Shown here one piece after another: positions 1-6,343 of a DNA stretch of 6,343 nt. Numbering within the stretch: the first letter of the stretch is position 1; each line of letters begins with the position of its first letter. A program made the translations under genes and the position numbers. Under the pieces are notes generated by a model, which saw only the letters and a list, made by a program, of their open reading frames with translations, was not told where the DNA came from and searched no databases. The stretch lies in NCBI GenBank assembly GCA_031279795.1, contig JAITHZ010000327.1, positions 1-6,343 of the forward strand. Reading direction: 5' to 3'. The DNA is from Bacteroidales bacterium. GTDB taxonomy: Bacteria; Bacteroidota; Bacteroidia; Bacteroidales; WRGA01.

Positions 1-56
1 GTGGCTTGTTTTTCGTCCGTGTTGATGGTTTCGGTAAAAAGGTATTAGTTAAATAA
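1..56 (+). CDS. 3' end of an upstream gene with a T9SS-type C-terminal tail (partial)
   Basis: The frame beginning at base 3 reads GLFFVRVDGFGKKVLVK and stops at TAA 54-56; the other two forward frames also close early but give no recognisable sequence. The pattern Gly-hydrophobic-Phe-Phe-Val-Arg-Val, a short turn, then Lys-Lys-Val-Leu-Val-Lys at the very end is the usual last two beta strands of a T9SS type A sorting domain. It is similar in shape to the ends of the proteins finishing at 4102 and 5699. If so, the upstream gene encodes another secreted or surface-anchored protein. Only 17 codons are visible, so nothing can be said of its function. The reading is an inference from a short motif. 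Confidence 0.6.
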   Translation, partial: GLFFVRVDGFGKKVLVK

Positions 57-70
57 GTAGTCAATCAGTC

Positions 71-118
71 GCGCCCAGCCCCTGTGAAGGGCTGGGACGC
101 AGGCTGTATGAATTTTTT
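71..118 (+). terminator. GC-rich hairpin, probable terminator of the upstream gene
   Basis: CCCAGCCC (74-81) and GGGCTGGG (89-96) form a perfect 8-bp stem with a 7-base loop. Skipping the unpaired A at 97, GCG 71-73 pairs with CGC 98-100 and lengthens it. The hairpin begins 15 bases after the stop at 54-56. A run of six T lies at 113-118, about 12 bases beyond the stem. That is farther than in a textbook intrinsic terminator, so efficiency is uncertain. It could instead be a structured 5' leader of the GH30 gene that starts at 130. The strand is set by the T run, as no T run flanks the other side. Confidence 0.5.
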
Positions 119-129
119 AATATAAAATA

Positions 130-1605
130 ATGAAATTAGATAATATTTTTCTTTTTGCGAGTGTTTTCGCTTTTTCAACAGTTTCGTGCAAAGACGCACC
201 AGCCAACGATAACGGTAACGGCAATGGAACGACAGAACATTCCGATGTTGCAATTTATGTAACAACTGCATCGCGCTCGTCTGACTTGAAATTGACAAAA
301 ATTGACTTCAGCAACGAACCATTTACGCTGGCAACCACCGTTAAACTAAAACCTGCGGAACGTTTTCAGACAATTGACGGTTTTGGCGCGGCTGTTACAG
401 GTTCAACTTGCTTCAATCTGATGCAAATGACGGCTGCCGACCGTGCCGCATTTCTTAAAGAGACTTATTCGCCCGATAATTTCGGCTTCAGTTATATCAG
501 AATTTCAATCGGATGTTCCGATTTTTCGTTGAGCGAATACACCTGCTGGGACAACCGCGAGGCAGGATTTTCGCTTACTGCTGAAGAAACGCAATATGTT
601 ATTCCTGTTCTCAAAGAAATGCTGGCAATAAATCCGAATATCAAAATTCTTGGCTCGCCATGGACTTGCCCGCGCTGGATGAAGGTGAATAATTTGACCG
701 ACTTGCAACCCCACAACTCATGGACAAGCGGACAACTCAACCCTGCCTGCTATGCCGATTATGGCGAATATTTCGTAAAATGGATACAGGCATTTGAAAC
801 GCAGGGAATTAAAATTTATGCTGTTACGCCACAAAACGAGCCGCTCAATCGCGGAAATTCCGCATCACTGTTTATGGGATGGCAGGAACAGCGCGATTTT
901 CTGAACAGCGGACTCGTACCGAAAATTAAAGCAGCAGGCTTAAACACCAAAATCTACCTTTTCGACCACAATTATAATTACGACAATATGGGCGACCAGA
1001 ATGATTACCCCGTCAAAATTTATAATTCAGGCGTAGACAACGACCTGGTGATTGGCGCAGCATATCACAACTACGGCGGCAACCGTTCCGAACTCAACGA
1101 TATTCACAGCCAACAGCCTGACAGGGAACTGATTTTTTCGGAAGCATCAATCGGAACTTGGAACGACGGGCGCAACCTCGAAAAAAGTTTGCTGCGCGAT
1201 ATGGAAGAATTAGGGCTTGGCACAGTTACGAATTGGTGCAAAGCAGTTATTGTGTGGAATTTAATGCTTGATAACGACAGAGGTCCGAACCGTCAGGGCG
1301 GCTGCACAACTTGCTACGGCGCGGTTGATATCGACAATACAAACTTTAAAACCATTACCCGCAATTCGCATTATTACGTCATTGCGCACCTTGCAAGCGT
1401 GGTAAAGCCCGGCGCAACACGCATCGGCTTGAGCGGTTATCAGCCCGCAGGCGTTGTGATGTCCGCTTTTGAAAACGCAGACGGTACGCATGCATTAGTT
1501 TTGTTAAACAAAAACGAATCAAACATGGACGTCACAATCGACGACGGCTCGCATCACTTTTCATACATCTTGCCCGCAAAAGCAGTGGTGTCTATGAAGT
1601 GGTAA
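130..1605 (+). CDS. GH30 family glycoside hydrolase, lipoprotein (probable beta-1,6-glucanase-like)
   Basis: A 491-residue retaining glycoside hydrolase of family GH30 (clan GH-A, TIM barrel plus side beta-sandwich). The GH30 region runs from about residue 60 to the end. Visible landmarks are FQTIDGFGAA (79-88), SPWTCPRWMK (176-185), the acid/base Glu237 in TPQNEPLNRG, AAYHNYGG (310-317) and the likely nucleophile Glu338 in LIFSEAS. A Cys392-x-x-Cys395 pair precedes GAVDID. The N-terminus is a short hydrophobic signal ending at Cys20 (STVSC), followed by Lys-Asp and an Asn/Gly-rich linker. This fits a lipoprotein, and the acidic +2/+3 context suggests surface display. The n-region is weakly charged (K2, D4), which is unusual. 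The start is firm because TAA at 118-120 lies in frame just upstream. From memory the sequence resembles Bacteroides GH30_3 beta-1,6-glucanases; glucosylceramidase or other beta-glucosidase activity remains possible. It has no T9SS tail and ends at the last strand of the catalytic module. It is the first gene of the probable operon. Confidence 0.92.
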   Translation: MKLDNIFLFASVFAFSTVSCKDAPANDNGNGNGTTEHSDVAIYVTTASRSSDLKLTKIDFSNEPFTLATTVKLKPAERFQTIDGFGAAVTGSTCFNLMQMTAADRAAFLKETYSPDNFGFSYIRISIGCSDFSLSEYTCWDNREAGFSLTAEETQYVIPVLKEMLAINPNIKILGSPWTCPRWMKVNNLTDLQPHNSWTSGQLNPACYADYGEYFVKWIQAFETQGIKIYAVTPQNEPLNRGNSASLFMGWQEQRDFLNSGLVPKIKAAGLNTKIYLFDHNYNYDNMGDQNDYPVKIYNSGVDNDLVIGAAYHNYGGNRSELNDIHSQQPDRELIFSEASIGTWNDGRNLEKSLLRDMEELGLGTVTNWCKAVIVWNLMLDNDRGPNRQGGCTTCYGAVDIDNTNFKTITRNSHYYVIAHLASVVKPGATRIGLSGYQPAGVVMSAFENADGTHALVLLNKNESNMDVTIDDGSHHFSYILPAKAVVSMKW

Positions 1606-1625
1606 GTGATTAGTGGTTAGTGGTT
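1605..1625 (+). repeat. Three tandem copies of a 7-bp unit over the stop codon
   Basis: AGTGATT (1605-1611) is followed by two exact AGTGGTT units (1612-1618 and 1619-1625). The array begins on the last base of the GH30 gene's TAA and continues into the intergenic gap. It contains a further TAG in the frame of that gene, so a read-through product would end soon. It may be only a slippage-generated microrepeat. Confidence 0.6.
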
Positions 1626-1726
1626 AAATAGAAGAAAATACGGTTAAAAAATTACAACCATTAATTTAAAATGAAAACACAAAAAATATTTCTCTTTTTA
1701 ATTCTCTCAACATAAAAAACATTTTA
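1606..1726 (+). promoter_or_regulatory. A/T-rich intergenic leader between the two GH30 genes
   Basis: This 121-bp gap is mostly A and T and carries no strong hairpin. The best inverted match is GGTT 1642-1645 with AACC 1656-1659, only 4 bp. I looked for the Bacteroidetes promoter pair (TTTG near -33 and TAnnTTTG near -7) and found no good match. Transcription from the first GH30 gene into the second is therefore the simplest view, but a weak internal promoter cannot be excluded. The gap also contains the 7-bp tandem repeat and the mini-ORF listed separately. Confidence 0.4.
1671..1715 (+). other. 14-codon mini-ORF resembling a truncated signal peptide
   Basis: ATG at 1671 opens MKTQKIFLFLILST and closes at TAA 1713-1715, 11 bases before the start of the second GH30 gene. 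It has two Lys then a hydrophobic stretch, like a signal-peptide start, and resembles the next gene's own N-terminus (MKQKILMLIICIFAV). It lies in a different frame from that gene (offset of 56 bases). It could be a decayed or duplicated start of the secretion signal, a translated leader peptide, or chance in A/T-rich DNA. I cannot tell these apart from the sequence, and no Shine-Dalgarno site supports translation. Confidence 0.3.
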
Positions 1727-4102
1727 ATGAAACAGAAAATTCTAATGTTAATTATCTGTATTTTTGCTGTGTGCTGTGTACAGACGCAGGCACAAACGGT
1801 GCAGTCGTGGAAAACCTCTTGCAGCGAGAGTAAAAAATTGCAGGCACAAACTGACGGAGTCTTTGCAAACGGCAATGGCAGCAATTCCGCAAAAATCTCA
1901 ATCAATCCGCAAAGCACATTTCAAACTGTTGACGGCTTTGGCTGGACAATGACGCAGGGCAGCGCATATTGGCTAATGCAGATGACACAGGCAAATCGTC
2001 AGGCGCTTCTCAGCGAAGTTTTCTCGCAAAACAGCGGACTGGGCAGTTCGTTTATTCGCATCGGGCTTGGAGCGACTGACTTGTCGCAGGGCAGTTACAC
2101 ATATCACGATAATCAAAGCGCAGGATTTTCACTCACAGTACCTGACTTAACATACTTAATTCCCGTTTTACAGGAAATTAAAACAATTAATCCTGATGTA
2201 AAACTGCTTGCTACGCCTTGGAGCGCGCCTGCATGGATGAAAGATAACAACTATCTTGCATGGGGAGGACGCTTGCGCACGGACAAATACGCCGATTATG
2301 CGCAGTATTTTCTCAACTACCTTAACGCAATGCACAGTCATGGACTTGATATTTATGCTATTGCAGTTCAAAACGAGCCACTTAACGGAGGCAACAACCC
2401 CGCAATGGAAATGACGAAAGAACAGCAATACGATTTTGTAAATGGTTATCTGGGAGTATTGTTGAAAAACAGCACAAATCCTGAATACATACGCAATGTG
2501 AAAATTATTGGTTACGACCACAACTGCGACAACACCGCATATCCGATTTATGTTGCACAAAGCCAGTATATTGATGGCACAGCATTTCACCTCTACGGTG
2601 GCGACATCAGCGCGATGACAACCGTTCATAACGCAACTGGAAAAGACGTCTATTTTACCGAACAGTACACGGCAGCAAACGGAAATTTTGGTAGCGATTT
2701 TGAATGGCATATAAAAAACGTGATGCTCGGCTCAGTAAATAATTGGGGAAAAACGGCTCTTGCATGGAACTTTGCCTCGAACGAGAACTGGCAACCGCAT
2801 AACGAAAATACCTGCGAAGATTGCAAAGGAGCAGTTACTGTCAACAGCAGCACGAAAAACATTACGCGCAACGTTTCGTATTACACAATTGCACATTTTT
2901 CCAAAATTGCCAAAGATGGCGCGTTGCGCATAGCCTCTTCTTCCACTGACAACAGCCTGATGCACGCGGCTTTCACCAATCCCGACGGGTCTGCTTCGCT
3001 TGTGGTGTTCAACGAGGCCAGCAGCGCCAAAACCTTCGATATTCAATATCAGGGCAATTCCTGCACGTACACGCTCGAAGGTAAAACAGTTGCAAGTTTG
3101 ATATGGGGACAGCAACCGATTGAAATCCCTGTAACTTCGGTTGAGGTCAGCCCAACAAGCGTTTCCGTGCCAAGGTTTCAAACGGTTCAGCTGACAGCAA
3201 CTGTCTTGCCTGCCAATGCAACGTTAAAAGCTGTTGCATGGACAAGCAGCAATACCAACGTCGCCACAGTCGACAACACCGGACTTGTGCTCGGAATAGC
3301 TGCAGGCAACGCTACCATCACCGCAACAACACTCAACGAAAACAAAACCGCATCGGCAGAAATTACCGTTACCGCAAATACAGGCACAGGAAATTTTCCC
3401 GATGTGTATTACATCTATTCCGTGTACAGCAACAAAGTACTTGACATAAAAGACCGGAACAGCAGTGCAGGAGCAGAATTACAGCAATGGGAATGCGGGT
3501 CGTTTGACAACGATAATCAACGCTGGACGCTGGAGTACGCCGGAGACAGCAATTATTTTATCCGTTCCAGATTTTCGGGGCTTTATTTGCAGGCAATGGG
3601 CAACAACGATGGCGCTGATGTGCGTTTACAGCCTTTGGCAGCGAACAATAGTCAGCTTTGGAACATCACCGAAGTCGAAAGCGGCATTTATTCCATCGTG
3701 AATGTAATGGCGCAAAAGTCGCTGGATGTGGATGGCCCTTCCGACGAAAACGGAAAGAAACTGCATCTTTGGGGAACATACGAAGGGCAGCTGAATCGTC
3801 AGTGGCGGTTTGAAAGCGCCGAACTGACCACCGTCAATCCAGTTGTGGCTGACCGTGAACGTTTTTCGGTTTTTCCTGTTCCTGCAACGAATATGCTGAA
3901 CATCAACGCAGTACCGAACTCGGAAATGCTTCCTGACTGCAAAGCAGAAATTATTTCCTCATCAGGAATAACTGTTAAAACGATTCAGTTGAAAAACACA
4001 GAAAATCAAATTCATATTAAAAATATACCGGAAGGATTTTATCTGTTACGAATTTTCAATCGACATTATTCCGAAACACATAAAATTTCCATCGGCATGT
4101 GA
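1727..4102 (+). CDS. Modular T9SS-secreted GH30 hydrolase with Big_2 and ricin-type lectin domains
   Basis: A 791-residue secreted enzyme. Residues 1-22 are a signal peptide, probably cut after TQA. The GH30 catalytic module spans about 40-460: FQTVDGFG from 65, TPWSAPAWMKDNN, acid/base Glu217 in AVQNEPLNGG, TAFHLYGG around His288, and the likely nucleophile Glu312 in VYFTEQY. A Cys363-x-x-Cys366 pair precedes GAVTV, matching the first GH30 protein. Residues about 467-550 form a Big_2-type Ig-like domain (VTSVEVSP, WTSSNTNVATVD, GLVLGIAAGNATITA). Residues about 557-696 are a ricin-B/CBM13-like lectin with repeated Q-x-W-type motifs (QQW with Trp588, NQRW, SQLW, NRQW). Residues 713-791 are a T9SS type A sorting domain (FSVFPVPATNMLNI to GFYLLRIF). 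It should cross the outer membrane by T9SS and be anchored or released, with the lectin adding glycan binding. The substrate is probably a beta-glucan, possibly beta-1,6-linked, by family likeness only. The start is ATG-AAA after an A/T-rich leader. Confidence 0.92.
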   Translation: MKQKILMLIICIFAVCCVQTQAQTVQSWKTSCSESKKLQAQTDGVFANGNGSNSAKISINPQSTFQTVDGFGWTMTQGSAYWLMQMTQANRQALLSEVFSQNSGLGSSFIRIGLGATDLSQGSYTYHDNQSAGFSLTVPDLTYLIPVLQEIKTINPDVKLLATPWSAPAWMKDNNYLAWGGRLRTDKYADYAQYFLNYLNAMHSHGLDIYAIAVQNEPLNGGNNPAMEMTKEQQYDFVNGYLGVLLKNSTNPEYIRNVKIIGYDHNCDNTAYPIYVAQSQYIDGTAFHLYGGDISAMTTVHNATGKDVYFTEQYTAANGNFGSDFEWHIKNVMLGSVNNWGKTALAWNFASNENWQPHNENTCEDCKGAVTVNSSTKNITRNVSYYTIAHFSKIAKDGALRIASSSTDNSLMHAAFTNPDGSASLVVFNEASSAKTFDIQYQGNSCTYTLEGKTVASLIWGQQPIEIPVTSVEVSPTSVSVPRFQTVQLTATVLPANATLKAVAWTSSNTNVATVDNTGLVLGIAAGNATITATTLNENKTASAEITVTANTGTGNFPDVYYIYSVYSNKVLDIKDRNSSAGAELQQWECGSFDNDNQRWTLEYAGDSNYFIRSRFSGLYLQAMGNNDGADVRLQPLAANNSQLWNITEVESGIYSIVNVMAQKSLDVDGPSDENGKKLHLWGTYEGQLNRQWRFESAELTTVNPVVADRERFSVFPVPATNMLNINAVPNSEMLPDCKAEIISSSGITVKTIQLKNTENQIHIKNIPEGFYLLRIFNRHYSETHKISIGM

Positions 4103-4145
4103 GAATCACTTATTTATTTCTTAAAATTTTTTAATTATCAAAACA
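4103..4145 (+). promoter_or_regulatory. Short A/T-rich spacer before the third gene
   Basis: The 43-bp gap is almost entirely A and T, with a TTAAAATTTTTTAATTA stretch just upstream of the start at 4146. It holds no GC-rich stem, so a terminator is unlikely and cotranscription with the GH30 gene is expected. No clear Bacteroidetes promoter or Shine-Dalgarno sequence is visible. The A/T-rich leader is typical of Bacteroidetes translation starts. Confidence 0.4.
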
Positions 4146-5699
4146 ATGAAAAAGGTTACGTTTTTTTCGATGTTGCTTTCAGCAACAATGGCCTGGGCGC
4201 AAGGTCCAGGCCCGCAGGCGGTATCGCTGATTGTAGACGGGACAACCGTCTATTACAAACTTAATGACCAAAGTTGGTGGGATAACTCGCTGACTGAACC
4301 AAACGAGTACCATCCTGATTTGAACACCTTGCCGTGGTTAGATGGCGTGAATCTGGGAACTCCTGCCTCGCTGAAGTTAGACGGCGCAGCAGCTATTTCG
4401 TGGGGACCTGTGGGAACAGACGCCAATGTACTCCTGTACAGTGTTTACAAACAGGGGACAACAGCACCACCCTTGTCATCCTTTCAGACATTGCCAATTG
4501 ACTATGAAGCAGGCGCTGGCGGAAATGACCGGTTGCATCATGTATCAGGAAAAGACATTGATTTGAAGGCTCTGGCAACTGACGGCCCCGGCGTATATGT
4601 TTTTGCTGCGGCTGTCCGGTTTAATAGTGGAGATCCGACTACGGTATGGGGAGCTACCTTTACCTTACCTTATCCGTTCAATCTGTCCATAGGTGGCCCG
4701 ATGCTGAAAAACATCGGTTTGACAGCAACGCCATACACGTTTACAGCCAGTACTGCGGCATCACCGTGTCAATGGACTGTCAACGGAACAGGTGTAGCTG
4801 AAACAACGGCTACGCTGTCGCATACTTTTGCTGCGGCAGGAACATACACCATTCGCTGCGCAGTTGATGCAACTAACTATGCCGAGCAAACCGTAACGAT
4901 TTTTGAAAAATCGGCTGACGCCAATAAAATTACAGGCGGCGGTATGGCAGACGCAAGCAAATGGGCTTCTGTTATCGAACCGCATCCGACGGTGTCGATG
5001 CAGCAAACTAATGCAACATGGAATGCACCAGGATTGCATTTAACCAACAATACAGACATGAGCCGGTTCCTGATTTATCAGCCGGTGTATTTGCTTGGCG
5101 GAAAAACCTATACGTTCGACTGTGATGTAACGACCGTTGGGACTCCTGTTGGCGTTGCGTTCCAGCTTTATATCACGAAAGACAATGTGCCGGAAAACGG
5201 AAAGACCTTTGTCATTGACGGAAACCCGCCTGTAGGCGAAATAGCTGAAGATTTGCTTGTTGGCGAACTTCGTGCAGTAAGCTGGCAAGGCGAATGGGCT
5301 TCAGGTACAGACATTCCGTTTACAACCATTGCCAAGAAATTAGATAAATCGACTTCCGACTGTCAGTTGACTCCTGATGCGGATGGAATGTATTTCGTCA
5401 TTCTGCGGGAAGCTACGTGGAACGGCAGTTTTGATTTCACCATCAAAAATCTTTCACTGACTTCGCCCGAAGATATACCGACTTCTGCGGCAGCTTTGCA
5501 GCAGGGTAAAATACAGCTTGCAAACGGCAAAGGACTTGTTCGTGCAACCTTCGGAGGAACGGCCAGCGTGCAGATTTATTCACTGCAAGGGGCGCTGCTG
5601 AAAAACATTACGGCAACAGGCAGTTTTGCAGAAGCATTGCCGGCAGGAGTTTATCTTGTAAAAATAAATGGTAATACATACAAAACGGTTGTATTTTAA
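4146..5699 (+). CDS. T9SS-secreted protein with PKD-like and carbohydrate-binding-like domains
   Basis: A 517-residue protein with no catalytic motif that I recognise. Residues 1-18 are a clear signal peptide (MKKVTFFSMLLSATMAWA, then Gln). Residues about 19-185 are a beta-rich region I cannot assign (YYKLNDQSWWDNS, ISWGPVG, GVYVFAAAVRF). Residues about 190-254 look like a PKD or related Ig-like domain, with the typical ending SHTFAAAGTYTIRCAV. Residues about 260-450 look like a CBM4/9/22-type jelly roll: it opens NKITGGGMADASKW, has YLLGGKTYTFDCDV in the middle and closes with WNGSFDFTIKNLSL. Residues 455-517 are a T9SS type A-like tail (VQIYSLQGALLKNI, LPAGVYLVKINGNTYKTVVF). The likely role is binding glycan or organising enzymes at the cell surface next to the two GH30 hydrolases, which is an inference from context. 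It sits 43 bases after the second GH30 gene, and the next gene starts on the last base of its stop codon. Confidence 0.88.
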   Translation: MKKVTFFSMLLSATMAWAQGPGPQAVSLIVDGTTVYYKLNDQSWWDNSLTEPNEYHPDLNTLPWLDGVNLGTPASLKLDGAAAISWGPVGTDANVLLYSVYKQGTTAPPLSSFQTLPIDYEAGAGGNDRLHHVSGKDIDLKALATDGPGVYVFAAAVRFNSGDPTTVWGATFTLPYPFNLSIGGPMLKNIGLTATPYTFTASTAASPCQWTVNGTGVAETTATLSHTFAAAGTYTIRCAVDATNYAEQTVTIFEKSADANKITGGGMADASKWASVIEPHPTVSMQQTNATWNAPGLHLTNNTDMSRFLIYQPVYLLGGKTYTFDCDVTTVGTPVGVAFQLYITKDNVPENGKTFVIDGNPPVGEIAEDLLVGELRAVSWQGEWASGTDIPFTTIAKKLDKSTSDCQLTPDADGMYFVILREATWNGSFDFTIKNLSLTSPEDIPTSAAALQQGKIQLANGKGLVRATFGGTASVQIYSLQGALLKNITATGSFAEALPAGVYLVKINGNTYKTVVF

Positions 5700-6343
5700 T
5701 GAAAAAGGAGCTGATTCTGTCAATTTTTTGTGTCGCATCTCTGATCAATGGTTGGGGATATACAGTTACCCTTAAAGTAGTTGATCAGACAAAAGGGACG
5801 ATTACCAACAAGGTAAATGATAATAACGAAACCAACATCTTTTGTTGGATTAGCGATGAACTTGCTGCTCAGAACCCGCGTTCGCCGAGCGACTGGTGGT
5901 ATCCGATGTATCACGATACCGGCTGCACGCCAACCGGTTCGCTGCAGAAAACCGCAGATGCATGGGAATGGACAATCACCCTGCAGGCAACCGAAGGGAG
6001 TTACAAATGGAACCCGTATGCCAAAACGCTTGGTTGGCAACCAATTAATCCGAATATGTTCGGTTATATTGGCGACGATGGCAATAACCTGATTTTCGCG
6101 GTAGCTGCCAACGGTACGGTTTCGGGGCATACCGAATTAGTCATTCCTGACCCTTCCACTCAACCAACCACGCGCTATCCGGTGACGCTGAAAGTAATTG
6201 ATTACACGGCGGGCGTATTGTCCGATGCACCAGGCACATGGGCTTACGATGCAAATATTGTAACCTGGGTTTCTGGCGACTTCAACGACGGTGGATACTG
6301 GTTTTATGGTATGTTTGGTCGACAAAACGTTAATTGGGACGGT
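5699..6343 (+). CDS. Trp-rich secreted protein with two repeated beta domains (5' part, runs off the window)
   Basis: ATG 5699-5701 opens a frame that stays open for 215 codons to the window end, so the protein is incomplete. The start shares the final A of the preceding TAA (TAATG), which suggests translational coupling. MKKELILSIFCVASLINGWG looks like a signal peptide, cut near residues 18-20. The mature part has two copies of one domain. Copy 1 begins YTVTLKVVDQTKG at residue 21 and copy 2 begins YPVTLKVIDYTAG at residue 160, about 139 residues later. Each continues with a matching Trp-rich block (FCWISDE ... DWWYPMY against VTWVSGDFN ... YWFYGMF). Copy 1 closes with WEWTITLQATEGSYKWNP. 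Hydrophobic strands, a Trp-Val-x-Gly-Asp-Phe-Asn element and an 'EGxYKWNP' strand recall the E-set/AMPK-glycogen-binding-like fold found in Bacteroidetes surface glycan-binding proteins, but that is tentative. About 12 Trp occur in 215 residues. The C-terminus and any T9SS tail lie beyond the window. Confidence 0.82.
   Translation, partial: MKKELILSIFCVASLINGWGYTVTLKVVDQTKGTITNKVNDNNETNIFCWISDELAAQNPRSPSDWWYPMYHDTGCTPTGSLQKTADAWEWTITLQATEGSYKWNPYAKTLGWQPINPNMFGYIGDDGNNLIFAVAANGTVSGHTELVIPDPSTQPTTRYPVTLKVIDYTAGVLSDAPGTWAYDANIVTWVSGDFNDGGYWFYGMFGRQNVNWDG

Noticed and set aside
1642..1659. Possible terminator between the two GH30 genes
   Set aside because: Only a 4-bp GGTT/AACC pairing around an A/T loop, too weak for a terminator.
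1606..1726. Bacteroidetes sigma-ABfr-type promoter for the second GH30 gene
   Set aside because: No TAnnTTTG element with a suitably spaced TTTG was found. The A/T richness alone is not evidence.
1744..1780. Lipobox at Cys16/Cys17 in the second GH30 signal peptide
   Set aside because: The residues before the cysteines (FAVC) do not make a good lipobox, and a normal TQA cleavage site follows. The T9SS tail also fits a type I signal better.
2168..2710. 180-residue open frame on the minus strand
   Set aside because: It lies wholly inside the GH30 module of the second enzyme, whose catalytic motifs are intact. The translated product is Cys/Val/Ile-rich without any domain pattern or signal. It is a shadow of the coding strand.
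3238..3444. Arg/Gln-rich 68-residue plus-strand frame
   Set aside because: It is a shifted-frame reading of the Ig-like domain of the second enzyme. The basic composition comes from the ACC/AAC-rich codons and is not a real protein.
5720..6130. 136-residue minus-strand open frame and a 91-residue plus-strand frame at 5817-6092
   Set aside because: Both are shadows of the frame opened at 5699, which has a signal peptide, an internal domain repeat and no stop for 215 codons.

Overview
The window looks like a Bacteroidetes chromosome, probably a Bacteroidales-type organism with a type IX secretion system (T9SS). Three of the five proteins visible end in a T9SS type A-like C-terminal sorting tail. 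The starts sit in A/T-rich leaders without a clear Shine-Dalgarno sequence, and every visible start is ATG-AAA. One signal peptide ends in a cysteine followed by Lys-Asp, as in Bacteroidetes surface lipoproteins. I cannot name the species.

Layout, all on the + strand. (1) Positions 1-56 are the last 17 codons of an upstream gene whose tail looks like a T9SS sorting domain. It is followed by a strong GC-rich hairpin at 71-100, a plausible terminator. (2) 130-1605 encodes a GH30 glycoside hydrolase made as a lipoprotein. (3) A 121-bp gap holds a triple 7-bp repeat over the stop codon and a 14-codon mini-ORF that resembles the start of a signal peptide. (4) 1727-4102 encodes a second, modular GH30 enzyme: signal peptide, GH30, Big_2-type Ig-like domain, ricin-B-type lectin, T9SS tail. 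(5) 4146-5699 encodes a secreted, apparently non-catalytic protein: an unclassified N-terminal region, a PKD-like domain, a jelly-roll carbohydrate-binding-like region and a T9SS tail. (6) From 5699, overlapping the previous stop by one base, an open reading frame runs off the window end. It encodes a tryptophan-rich secreted protein with two copies of an all-beta domain.

The four main genes probably form one operon: same strand, gaps of 121, 43 and -1 bases, and no convincing terminator between them. The most economical reading is a small surface machine for one beta-glucan. The two GH30 enzymes would cut the glycan, probably beta-1,6-linked glucan, judging by their likeness to Bacteroides GH30 beta-1,6-glucanases. 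The two following proteins would hold the substrate or present it at the cell surface. The substrate is an inference. No SusC/SusD pair, regulator or sulfatase is visible here, so this is not demonstrably a classical polysaccharide utilization locus. I see no mobile element, CRISPR array, tRNA or rRNA.

I did not find a clearly new biological system. The most notable points are the paired GH30 paralogues sent out by two different routes, the signal-peptide-like mini-ORF before the second, and the Trp-rich repeat protein at the right edge.
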